NCBI RefSeq assembly: GCF_040117685.2
Contig: NZ_JBEDYP020000012.1
Span: forward strand, 496,001-560,000
DNA from: Gracilimonas sp040117685
Lineage (GTDB): Bacteria; Bacteroidota; Rhodothermia; Balneolales; Balneolaceae
DNA: 64,000 nucleotides
Direction: 5' to 3'
Shown: in pieces, positions 8,684 through 16,763 of the stretch
How the letters are laid out: every line of letters begins with the position of its first letter
How positions within the stretch are numbered: position 1 is the first letter of the stretch
Made by a program: the position numbers and the translations under genes
The notes under the pieces: generated by a model
What the model was told of the DNA's origin: nothing
The model's input: only the letters and a program-made list of their open reading frames with translations
Databases searched by the model: none

Positions 8684-9019
8684 ATGAAAAAATATATGCT
8701 TTTGCTATTTGATAATGAAGATGCCTACAAACAAATGTCACCTGAAGATTACCAGGAAGAGATTGAGGCCCACGGAAAGTGGATTGAAGAATTAGGGGGG
8801 CACTTCGATACCGGAGAAGCATTGGAGTTTCCCTCAAAAACGGTTCGGGGTGAAGAAAAAATTGTTACCGATGGCCCGTTTTTAGAGACTAAAGAACTTG
8901 TGGGAGGTTTCTATATAATTAATGCCGAAAGTCTGGAGCATGCCGCAGAACTTGCCAAAGGGTGCCCTACTTTACGGTTGGGCGGCAACATAGAAATCCG
9001 GGAAGTAATGGCTATGTGA
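8684..9019 (+). CDS. YCII-related DGPF-domain protein
   Basis: 111 residues with the ferredoxin-like YCII/DGPF fold: MKKYMLLLFDNE at the start, FPSKTVRGEEKIVTDGPFLETKELVGGFYII in the middle with the diagnostic DGPF motif, and a C-terminal CPTLRLGGNIEIREVM. Biochemical function of the family is not established. DGPF proteins are the characteristic neighbours of ECF42 sigma factors, and here the sigma gene begins one base after the stop, so the two are co-transcribed and probably translationally coupled. Confidence 0.93.
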   Translation: MKKYMLLLFDNEDAYKQMSPEDYQEEIEAHGKWIEELGGHFDTGEALEFPSKTVRGEEKIVTDGPFLETKELVGGFYIINAESLEHAAELAKGCPTLRLGGNIEIREVMAM

Positions 9020-9020
9020 T

Positions 9021-10304
9021 TTGAAAGATTCACAACCTCATACCGCTCGTACATTGGTCGATCATCTTTTCCGTGAAGAGGCGGGAAAGATGACGGCTAT
9101 TTTAATTCGTTTATTTGGCCTCGGTAATGCGGAATTAGCGGATGACATTGTTCAGGAAACTTTTATCACTGCCATGAAGAAATGGCCGCTGAAAGGCGTA
9201 CCGGAAAACCCCTCTGCCTGGCTAATGAAGGTGGCAAAAAATAAAGCCCTCAACGTTGTTAAAAGAGAGCGAATGATCCGGGAAAAGTCTTCTTCCATAC
9301 CGGGTATTAATAAGGATGAGGCAGCCATCGACAACATGTTTGACCAACAGGAGGTAAAAGATACCCAGTTGAGTATGCTATTTACCTGTTGTTATCCTGA
9401 AATAAAAGAACGGGAACAACTAATACTGATATTGAAAATTCTGGGTGGATTCAGTAACGCCGAAATAGGTAGTGCTTTGCTCATAGAACCGGAGGCTGTA
9501 AAAAAAGCATTTTATCGGGCCAGGGTGAAGATCAAAAACCATTATACCGAGCTTCCCGAACTAAACCGGGAAGAAACTCAGCGAAGGGCAGATACGGTTT
9601 TGAAGGCCATTTACCTGTTGTTTAATGAAGGGTATAAAACCAGCTTTGCAGATGATCTGATCAATGCAGACTTATGTTACACAGCGCTTCGGCTTGCTCA
9701 CCTCATGACATCAATTACTCTTGAAGATTCAGGACGAACTCATGCTTTGCTGGCGCTGATGTATTTCCAGTCGGCACGGTTTCCGGCCCGCTCAGGAGAG
9801 CAGGCTGAAGTGTTAGACCTTAAAGACCAGGATAGGAGTAAGTGGAACCGGGATCTGATAAACAAGGGGTTCAATCATCTGATGAAATCCAGAAACAGTA
9901 AAGAATTGAGCCGGTATCACCTGGAATCAACAATAGCATCTGCTCATGTACAGGCGCGAAGTTTTGCAGAAACAGATTGGAAGCTCATTTGCTCTTGTTA
10001 CAAAAAATTGATGATGGTGGAACCTTCGGCACTGATTGAACTGAACTATGTTGTAGCGTTGAGCTATTTATATGGTGCTGAGTTTGGGCTGAAGAAGATA
10101 GAAAGCATTGAAGATTCAGAAATAAAAGCCAAGCAGTATTTCTTATGGGCAGCCAAAGCGGAAATGAATGTAAGACTTGGGAGATTTGGGTTAGCTAAAT
10201 CCTATTATCAGGTTGCCTGCGATCATGCACAGTCCTCTTTTGATAAAAACTACTTACGCCGAAAAATGGAAGAGTGTGACTTAAACAACCTTTCACAAAA
10301 TTAA
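9021..10304 (+). CDS. ECF42-type RNA polymerase sigma factor with C-terminal extension
   Basis: About 427 residues. Regions sigma2 (about 15-85, ADDIVQETFITAMKKWP) and sigma4 (about 125-180, GGFSNAEIGSALLIEPEAVKKAFYRARVKI) are followed by a long helical C-terminal domain (190-420) containing IYLLFNEGYK, ARLAHLMT-like and VVALSYLYGAEFGL segments. This long TPR-like extension defines the ECF42 (SigI-like) group and is thought to replace an anti-sigma factor in control. The start is taken as TTG at 9021 because the conserved DHLFREEAGKMTA stretch begins at residue 14 and the next in-frame ATG would delete it. It is in an operon with the DGPF protein. Confidence 0.92.
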   Translation: MKDSQPHTARTLVDHLFREEAGKMTAILIRLFGLGNAELADDIVQETFITAMKKWPLKGVPENPSAWLMKVAKNKALNVVKRERMIREKSSSIPGINKDEAAIDNMFDQQEVKDTQLSMLFTCCYPEIKEREQLILILKILGGFSNAEIGSALLIEPEAVKKAFYRARVKIKNHYTELPELNREETQRRADTVLKAIYLLFNEGYKTSFADDLINADLCYTALRLAHLMTSITLEDSGRTHALLALMYFQSARFPARSGEQAEVLDLKDQDRSKWNRDLINKGFNHLMKSRNSKELSRYHLESTIASAHVQARSFAETDWKLICSCYKKLMMVEPSALIELNYVVALSYLYGAEFGLKKIESIEDSEIKAKQYFLWAAKAEMNVRLGRFGLAKSYYQVACDHAQSSFDKNYLRRKMEECDLNNLSQN

Positions 10305-10305
10305 A

Positions 10306-10340
10306 AGCCGTTCCCGAAACCGGAAACGGCTTTCTTTGTT
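10306..10340 (+). terminator. Intrinsic terminator after sigma factor
   Basis: An 11-base stem with one mismatch (10306-10316 pairs with 10321-10331) around an AAAC loop is followed by a T-rich tract. Confidence 0.8.
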
Positions 10341-10371
10341 CCTACAGTTTGTTTGTTAAGCTTAACCGCAA

Positions 10372-10467
10372 TTACTTCTTGGTTGTCTTGTTAGCTTGAG
10401 GAACCTGCTTTTTATCAGCTGCTTTTGGTGCAGATTTAGGAGCAGGTTTTTGTTCTTTGTTAGCCAT
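10372..10467 (-). CDS. Small basic Lys/Pro/Ala-rich protein (31 aa), function unknown
   Basis: From the ATG at 10467 the frame encodes 31 residues beginning MANKEQKPAPKSAPKAADKK and ending TTKK. It has no hydrophobic segment, has about ten lysines, and is probably disordered. I choose this start because a clear GGAGG Shine-Dalgarno lies seven bases upstream, unusual in this window where most genes lack one; a longer frame to 10599 has no such signal. It sits alone between the convergent sigma-factor terminator and the kinase terminator. Composition resembles nucleic-acid-binding tails, but no function can be assigned. Confidence 0.55.
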   Translation of the reverse strand: MANKEQKPAPKSAPKAADKKQVPQANKTTKK

Positions 10468-10630
10468 GGTTTCGGCCTCCAAACAAAAGATTGTGGTTAT
10501 GTTCTTTTGCCTGTTTTGGCAAATCCCTAACCCATGTTCAGGCAGATGAGGACCCTGAGACATTGAATCAATATTCGCACCTTTTTGGACATTTAGCAAT
10601 AGGGGAAGAGGCGCTACTGAAAATATATTT

Positions 10631-10670
10631 TAAAAAATAAGAGTTGCCTCCCTTCCGGAAGACAACTCTT
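10631..10670 (-). terminator. Intrinsic terminator of the kinase operon
   Basis: AAGAGTTG (10639-10646) pairs with CAACTCTT (10663-10670), with an inner CTTCC/GGAAG pairing. Read on the minus strand it is followed by a run of T. Confidence 0.8.
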
Positions 10671-10703
10671 GGGTTTTCGGGGTACAAATGAAAGTGAAAA
10701 AAG

Positions 10704-11933
10704 TTACTGTTCTTCAGGTATGGTGACGTAGAAGGTAGATCCAACTCCTACATCGGTTTCAACTTTGACCTCACCATTATGTAGTTCTACAAATTGTTTA
10801 ACAAGTGGAAGCCCAAGCCCCGTGCTGATTTCTCCCTGAGTACCCATACGTTGGTGTTTCTTGTTCTTAGTGAACAATCCGGTGATATGTTCTTCGGGAA
10901 TGCCGATGCCGGTGTCGGATACCGAGCAGTAAAGCACACGGTTTTCCGTACCAATAATTTCAGCTTCAACCGTGATGGTGTCCCCGGATGAGCTGAACTT
11001 AAGAGCATTTGAAATGAGGTTACTGATAATGAGTTTAAATTTTTCATCATCAAGTCTGAAAGAGCCGTTTACTTTGAATTGTGTGGTAATGTCCACTTGT
11101 TTGGTTTTAGCAAGAGGAGTATAAATGAGAATCAGGTCATGGATCAGTTCGTCAACCTGAACTTCATCAATAAGTAAACGGGAATCTCCATCTTCAATGG
11201 AGTTTGATACCAACTCAGCAGTGTAGGTAACCAGTTTTCTTCCACTGATTTCGATCATTGACAGAATGTTGTTTAGTTCATCACGATCCCCATCCCAAAC
11301 ATTCTGAAGGTAATTGGCGGAACTTATAATTCCGCTTAGCGGACTTTTGATATCGTGATTAACAACCCGTAGAAAATGATCTTTCTCCCGGTTCAATTCT
11401 TCCAGTTCCTTCTGGGTCCTCCTAATCTCCAGACGGGATACAATTTCTCCGGCTATGGTTTTTAAGGCCTTTTTTTGTGTTGCGGTAAGTTCTTTGGGCG
11501 TGGAATCAAGAACACAAAGGGCACCGATATTAAATCCATCTTTTGTTTTCAAAGGATACCCGCTGTAGAACTTATGGTGAGGTGCCCCGGATACAAAAGA
11601 AGCATCTTTGAAACGTTCATCTTTTGAGAGGTCAGAGATTTCAAGATTTTCATCGGCAAGGATGGTATGTGCACATACCGCTTCAGACCGGTCGCAATCG
11701 GTGCCGGATTCCAGCCCGAATGCAGCCTTAGTCCACTGCCGGTTATGGTCCAGAATATTCATCTGAGACATTGAGCTCTCGGTAACGATGGCTGCAAGTT
11801 CTACCAGTGAATCAAATTCCTTCTCCGGAAGCGTATCAAGTATATTATACTCTTCGACGATTTCCTGTCTCTCAGATTCATTATCCGGAAGAGGGATTTC
11901 ACTGGTATTTTTATGGTTTGTTAAAACGGGCAT
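10704..11933 (-). CDS. GAF-domain sensor histidine kinase
   Basis: 409 residues, soluble. An N-terminal GAF domain (about 35-170, with EEYNILDTLPEKEFDSLVELA and SGYPLKTKDGFNIGALCVLD) belongs to the type that begins kinases responding to small ligands or redox state. It is followed by a coiled-coil, HisKA with H-box VVNHDIKSPLSGI (His193), and an intact HATPase: IISNLISNALKFS, DTGIGIPEEHI, STGLGLPLVKQ. It lies 11 bases downstream of a 1126-residue PAS kinase whose own ATPase looks degenerate, so this intact kinase may supply catalysis for the pair. No response regulator overlaps it; the nearest candidates are at 15.5-16.7 kb. A strong terminator follows. Confidence 0.92.
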   Translation of the reverse strand: MPVLTNHKNTSEIPLPDNESERQEIVEEYNILDTLPEKEFDSLVELAAIVTESSMSQMNILDHNRQWTKAAFGLESGTDCDRSEAVCAHTILADENLEISDLSKDERFKDASFVSGAPHHKFYSGYPLKTKDGFNIGALCVLDSTPKELTATQKKALKTIAGEIVSRLEIRRTQKELEELNREKDHFLRVVNHDIKSPLSGIISSANYLQNVWDGDRDELNNILSMIEISGRKLVTYTAELVSNSIEDGDSRLLIDEVQVDELIHDLILIYTPLAKTKQVDITTQFKVNGSFRLDDEKFKLIISNLISNALKFSSSGDTITVEAEIIGTENRVLYCSVSDTGIGIPEEHITGLFTKNKKHQRMGTQGEISTGLGLPLVKQFVELHNGEVKVETDVGVGSTFYVTIPEEQ

Positions 11934-11944
11934 AATAATCTTGT

Positions 11945-14900
11945 CTAATTTCTTAGAGCGCTGTGTGGCCCTTTAAGTTCTTTCTTAGCAAAACGGATCG
12001 ATAAAGTGCTTTCCGTTTCATTATCCAATGTGATGGAGCCATCGAGCTGGCTTGATAATACATCAATAAGTTCTTTCCGAAGAGTGGTATTCGGATGTTC
12101 AGAGTCATACGTACTAAGCAATGCTCCGGATGGGTCAATCAGGTCAATTCTTATGCAATCACCCGTATTTTGCATTTTTAAAGCAAGGTTGCTGTTTTCC
12201 ACCCCGCAATTGGTTTTAATCAGATCCAGATAATTGAGTATCTCATTGATAAGCATCCCGGCCGGAATGGCCTGATTTACATTAAGCTCAACTTCCTCGA
12301 GGTCAAAGCTGGAAATAAGCTTATAGGCATTGTTGTCGGTAACTTCGGCTCCTTCCTTAATAACGGTTTCAATATATTTTCTGAAACTGACGTGTGTCAG
12401 GCTTTCATTTTTGTACAGAAGCTCGTGGATTTTTGCAATCGTTGTAATTCGTGATTGGGTAGAATGCAGGTGCTTGGAAATTTCCTGATCATGATTGTCA
12501 AGAATTTCCAATTCCAGCAGTCCTGAAATAATAGCCAGGTTATTTTTAACCCGATGGTGAACTTCGCCGAGTAGTGTTTCTTTTTCGGCCAGTGATTTTT
12601 CAATAATGTTACGTGCCTGAATCTGTTCAGTCACGTCAATGGCTTCTACGAAAATGCCGTACACTTCTCCATTTTCATCATGGATAGGTTTGCAAACAAC
12701 GTTTAGAAAATGGCTTTTGGAAGCTTTATTATTACCCTTATTAAAGTATACTTCCTTTTCGTTAAGATAGTGCGTTTTGCCCTCTTCGAAGCAGGAATCT
12801 AAAAGTTTTGTAAGCCCTTGTTTTTTGAGTTCAGGTATGGCTTCCTCAACAGTTAAGCCAACCAAGTTTTGCTTCCCTGTCAATTCTTTGTACTTGCCAT
12901 TTACAAAGCTATAGATATGTTCTTTTCCTTCCAGCATAGCAATGGCAGACGGCGATTCTTCAAACATATCCTGCATTTGGGCACGGGCTTTTTGCTCCGT
13001 TTCAAGCAGGTCTACAATCCGGTTTTCAAGCGATTTACGTTCGTGGATATCCACATACATTCCATATATGGCGATTACATCACCGTCCAGCTCAACAGGT
13101 ACTCCACCTACAAGTACCGGTACTTCTTTACCGTTTTTATGCAAACGAATGGTTTCGGTTTGGAAACTGTCGCCGGTGAAACTTAACCGGGAAAGGTTTT
13201 CTCCCTGCAGGTCCATAGCGGGGGGGACGATGGTTTGGTCAAGTTTCTTTCCGATTATTTCCGAATCGGCGTATCCAAAAATCTTGCTGAAGCTGTGGTT
13301 GATATTTTGAACCTTGCCATCTGCATCCACTAAAACAATTCCAATAGGAGAGTTGAAGAACAGTTGGTTCAGCAGCTCTTGGTTTCGTTTACTTTGCAAT
13401 TCAGCATTTTTTCGGTCGGTGATATCCATATTTGAACCGGCAAGCTTTGTAGGCTTTCCGCTCTCATCCCATTCCACAAACTTTGCATTTGCAAGGATCC
13501 ATCGATAAGTGCCATTACCAGCTTTGAGACGAAACTCAGCCTGATAACCGTCACCGACTTCTGTATATCTTAACAGCTCTTTGTAGGGAATATTCTTGTC
13601 TTCCGGGTGAAGAATAGAGTCAAAGAATTGTTTTTTGAAATCAATATCATTCTTGTCATAACCAAGAAGGGAAAACCATTGGTCGTTATAGAATATCTCA
13701 TCTGTTTTCAGGTCCACTTCCCATAACCCAAGGTTAGCACCATCAACAGCAAGTTCATTGAAATGCTTAGTTCGCTGAAGTTCTTTTTTGACCTCTTGTC
13801 GTTCGTTTTCTATTTCGATGAGGTTATTACGATTCAGTCCTCCGCCTACAATATAACGTTCGCCATTCTGCTCAAAGCTGGTACCTCTCAGTAAATAATG
13901 AACGGTACGGCCGTCTTTGGTTAAACAACGGGCGTCAACACTAATTTTTTTGCCAATAAGTTTGTCCTCGAGAATATTAATGAGCATTGACCGATCGCCT
14001 GGATGCACGAGGTTCATCACATTCGTATTTGCAACCTCCTCATTTGTATATCCCAGGTCTTGCTCAAGCATGGCATTCCAGCGAACCAACTCGCCCTTTA
14101 GGTTGAACACAAAAAAAGCAGTAGGCAGGCTGGAAATAGCAGATTCAGTGAATTCTTTTTCATCCAGCAATTGCTTTTGTATAGCTTTTCGGGAAGAAAT
14201 ATCTCTGAAATTGATGAGGGTTTTCTTTTCACCGTCCTCAGTTTCGTATATAACGGAGCTTACTTCCACAGAAATTTTATCTCCGTTTTTATGAATGAAC
14301 TCGGCGTCACCAACGTAGGAGCCATTCTCCAGACGGTCAGAGACAATCTCTTTGTTCACCGGATCTTCCATGTCAACAATTATGTTGCGGTAGTTGCCCT
14401 CCAGCTCTTCGGCTGCATAGCCCAGGATATCACAAGCAGCCGGGTTAACCTCAAGAATGAGGCCATCCGGCTTGCCTATGATTGTTCCTTCCAGGGTATT
14501 ATTAAACTGTAGCTTGTACTGTTGCTCAGAAGCCTTGAGAGACTGTTCCGCATTACGTTTTTGAGAAATATCCTTGAAGGCCCAGCTTGTGACTGCCTTC
14601 CCGTTTTCATTTCGAAATAAGGTAACCGACAACTCAATGGGCACAATTGTGCCTTTTGCCGTCTTTATTTCGTGTTCCCCTATATAATTTCCTTTTCGGT
14701 TAATTCTTTTCTGAATGTCGGAAAAACTCAAATTTACATTCAGATAATTCTTGATGTCTGAAAAAACCAGTTTGTCTTCACTTATCTGAAGAAGTTCACA
14801 GGCAATGTTATTGGCTTCAATTACTGTTTTGGATTCATCGGCTACTAAAATTCCATACAAGCTGTTCTGGAAGTGCTTTTCAAACTTCTCAAGGGTTTCT

Positions 14901-15325
14901 TTCAGGTAGGTTTGGCTTTGAACCTGTACGCTTATGTCCTCGTAAATCAGGATGGCACCTTCATCAGTTCCAAGAGACTTTACGGTAACGTTAAAGACTC
15001 TGACCTGTCGGGCCTCAAAAACCTTGCAGTCAGTTTCAAAACTTTCTTGCTCTCCCCCCAGTATAGCCTTGATACCCAGTAAAAGCCGGAGGGCACACTC
15101 ATTACCGGAAGCAAGGGGTTGCTGAAGTGCCGATAATATATTCTTATTAAGGCCGGGATGAGTCCAGTTTTCCAGGCACTCTTCCCGGTGCGCTTTCCAT
15201 TTAGTATTAAAGGCCTTAACGACGCCTTCACCATCTAAAATGGCTACATGAGCATTCAGTGAGTTGAGAATGACTGAACTTAAATCATCCAATTCTATCG
15301 TGCTATGTATATTTTTGTTGCTCAT
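11945..15325 (-). CDS. Seven-PAS HisKA_2-type kinase with degenerate ATPase
   Basis: 1126 residues, soluble. About seven consecutive PAS/PAC units (roughly 10-125, 130-260, 265-385, 390-515, 525-655, 660-780, 785-905) can be followed by PAC endings such as FKDISQKRNAE, INFRDISSRK, SNMDITDRK, YVDIHERK and EAIDVTEQ. The HisKA_2 domain has GEVHHRVKNNLAIISG (His923/924). The following HATPase region keeps AIPAGMLINEIL but the G1 site reads DPSGALL rather than DxGxG, the G2 site TTLRKEL rather than SLGLxLV, and the usual GT box is EST. I infer poor or absent ATP binding and a sensory role with the intact kinase 11 bases downstream. The PAS cofactors are unknown. Confidence 0.88.
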   Translation of the reverse strand: MSNKNIHSTIELDDLSSVILNSLNAHVAILDGEGVVKAFNTKWKAHREECLENWTHPGLNKNILSALQQPLASGNECALRLLLGIKAILGGEQESFETDCKVFEARQVRVFNVTVKSLGTDEGAILIYEDISVQVQSQTYLKETLEKFEKHFQNSLYGILVADESKTVIEANNIACELLQISEDKLVFSDIKNYLNVNLSFSDIQKRINRKGNYIGEHEIKTAKGTIVPIELSVTLFRNENGKAVTSWAFKDISQKRNAEQSLKASEQQYKLQFNNTLEGTIIGKPDGLILEVNPAACDILGYAAEELEGNYRNIIVDMEDPVNKEIVSDRLENGSYVGDAEFIHKNGDKISVEVSSVIYETEDGEKKTLINFRDISSRKAIQKQLLDEKEFTESAISSLPTAFFVFNLKGELVRWNAMLEQDLGYTNEEVANTNVMNLVHPGDRSMLINILEDKLIGKKISVDARCLTKDGRTVHYLLRGTSFEQNGERYIVGGGLNRNNLIEIENERQEVKKELQRTKHFNELAVDGANLGLWEVDLKTDEIFYNDQWFSLLGYDKNDIDFKKQFFDSILHPEDKNIPYKELLRYTEVGDGYQAEFRLKAGNGTYRWILANAKFVEWDESGKPTKLAGSNMDITDRKNAELQSKRNQELLNQLFFNSPIGIVLVDADGKVQNINHSFSKIFGYADSEIIGKKLDQTIVPPAMDLQGENLSRLSFTGDSFQTETIRLHKNGKEVPVLVGGVPVELDGDVIAIYGMYVDIHERKSLENRIVDLLETEQKARAQMQDMFEESPSAIAMLEGKEHIYSFVNGKYKELTGKQNLVGLTVEEAIPELKKQGLTKLLDSCFEEGKTHYLNEKEVYFNKGNNKASKSHFLNVVCKPIHDENGEVYGIFVEAIDVTEQIQARNIIEKSLAEKETLLGEVHHRVKNNLAIISGLLELEILDNHDQEISKHLHSTQSRITTIAKIHELLYKNESLTHVSFRKYIETVIKEGAEVTDNNAYKLISSFDLEEVELNVNQAIPAGMLINEILNYLDLIKTNCGVENSNLALKMQNTGDCIRIDLIDPSGALLSTYDSEHPNTTLRKELIDVLSSQLDGSITLDNETESTLSIRFAKKELKGPHSALRN

Positions 15326-15509
15326 AGATTGCTAAAAAGTATGGAGTCTCTTGATGACTAAGCCGGTAGTCTTTTTCTATTGATTCGGTTTGTTGAGCAT
15401 TAAATTATCCAACTATTATGAGGGATGTATGACGTGAAAGACCTAATTTTGAAATTAGGCTAAAAGACCTATAGCCTGCTAACTGATTCGAGAATAAAGT
15501 TTTCGCCTT

Positions 15510-15908
15510 TTAGTCAGAATATTCACAAAATGTATTTCCATTGAGAAGCTCATGTACAGCCTCAACAAGTATTGATTCAGCAGGGGTATGAGAGATAATC
15601 CCGGATGCTCCAGCGTCAATTAAAGGCTGAACAAAGTTTTTATCGGCGTGATGGTCTAATACTAAAATGGGAATAACGGTCGACCAGGACTTTATTTCAT
15701 TTATTTTATCGGGGGCATTACCGTGGCCGTGCGAGGTGTTCAGGTCATAAATAATCAGGTCGGGGCCTTCATTATGTAAGGAAAGCTGATCAGTAAAGTT
15801 AATTTCGGGAGAAACAAAATCAATGGAAGCCTCCAGCGAGGATATTAAAACCTCTGACACGATGTCGTTGGTTTGATTGATTTTGCCTATGAAGGTTACC
15901 TGCAGCAT
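15510..15908 (-). CDS. Stand-alone receiver-like protein, degenerate
   Basis: 132 residues with the overall alternation of a CheY/NarL receiver (VTFIGKI, DLIIYDLN, IPILVLDHHA, LIDAGASGIISHT, AVHELLNGN), but without a DNA-binding domain. The usual acidic pair after beta1 is absent, the beta4 Ser/Thr is Asp, and the beta5 lysine is replaced (IISH); only the aspartate in IIYDL remains. It resembles the N-terminal half of LuxR-type regulators cut off after the receiver. It sits between the degenerate PAS kinase and the LuxR regulator, on the same strand but with gaps of about 180 bases each side, so it is probably independently transcribed. Phosphorylation-independent signalling is likely. Confidence 0.7.
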   Translation of the reverse strand: MLQVTFIGKINQTNDIVSEVLISSLEASIDFVSPEINFTDQLSLHNEGPDLIIYDLNTSHGHGNAPDKINEIKSWSTVIPILVLDHHADKNFVQPLIDAGASGIISHTPAESILVEAVHELLNGNTFCEYSD

Positions 15909-15982
15909 TACATAAGTGGATGATATATTCTACTTAACCTGATGCTAAAGTAATCTTTAAAGTCGTCTTAAAAATCGGTATT

Positions 15983-16007
15983 AACACCTATATTTTACAT
16001 AGGTGTT
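15983..16007. other. Nine-base perfect inverted repeat
   Basis: AACACCTAT (15983-15991) is mirrored by ATAGGTGTT (15999-16007) around a 7-base loop, downstream of the LuxR regulator and upstream of the receiver-like gene. It could end the regulator transcript or bind a protein; the T tract on the minus strand is weak. Confidence 0.4.
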
Positions 16008-16082
16008 TTTACCTAAGCAATAAATGCAATTTATAAAGGCTTTTCAAAGAATAGGGAATAGAAGTAGTGAAAAAGCAGGGTA

Positions 16083-16748
16083 TTACCCGTCACTGTTGTT
16101 CTCAAAAACCTTGTTTTTTATAGCATACTTTACAAGTCCGGCCGTATTTTTTGCTCCGGTTTTCTGCAGCAGGTTTCGGCGATGGGCGTCCACGGTACGA
16201 ACGCTCACAAATAACTGATCAGCAATCTCTTGGTTTGTGAATTCGTTGACAATCAGCTTTAAAACCTCCAGCTCCCGTTCTGTGATATTAACCTCATCAG
16301 ATTCGCGGTTTTTAGAAACCGTAGGCTGAACCAGTTCCTGAAGGATAGCCTGAGTGGCATCATCGCTGAAGTAATGCTTGCCATCCATAATGGTGTTGAT
16401 GGCTTTAATGAGTTCCTCTTTGCCGGAGCTTTTCAGGATATAGCCGGAAGCACCGGCTTTTATCATTTTCTTTATGTGCTGATCTTCACTGAGCATAGTT
16501 AAGGCCAGAATTTTAACACCCGGCTGTTCTTTTTTGATGATCTCAGTAGCTTCAATGCCATTCATTCTTGGCATGGTGATATCCATGACAATCAGGTCCG
16601 GCTTGTGTTCTTTTGAAAGTTTGGTCGCTTGTTCCCCGTTCTCTGTTTCAAATGAGATTTCAAAGCCGGGCTCATCCTCAATCAGTATTTTAATACCTTC
16701 CCTTACGATCTGATGATCATCAACTATTGCGATCTTAATATTAGCCAT
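16083..16748 (-). CDS. NarL/FixJ-type response regulator (LuxR HTH)
   Basis: 221 residues. The receiver (1-120) has the acidic pair VDD at 9-11, phospho-acceptor Asp56 in LIVMDITMPRMNG, the Thr of LALTML and the Lys of YILKS. The C-terminal LuxR helix-turn-helix (about 152-215) has ITERELEVLKLIVNEFTNQEIADQLFVSVRTVDAHRRNLLQK. All catalytic receiver positions are intact. The kinase gene at 16764-19505 ends upstream 15 bases before this start, so the two form one two-component operon: HisKA_3 kinases and NarL regulators are the usual cognate pairing. Target promoters are unknown. Confidence 0.95.
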   Translation of the reverse strand: MANIKIAIVDDHQIVREGIKILIEDEPGFEISFETENGEQATKLSKEHKPDLIVMDITMPRMNGIEATEIIKKEQPGVKILALTMLSEDQHIKKMIKAGASGYILKSSGKEELIKAINTIMDGKHYFSDDATQAILQELVQPTVSKNRESDEVNITERELEVLKLIVNEFTNQEIADQLFVSVRTVDAHRRNLLQKTGAKNTAGLVKYAIKNKVFENNSDG

Positions 16749-16763
16749 TTATCGGGCATTTGA

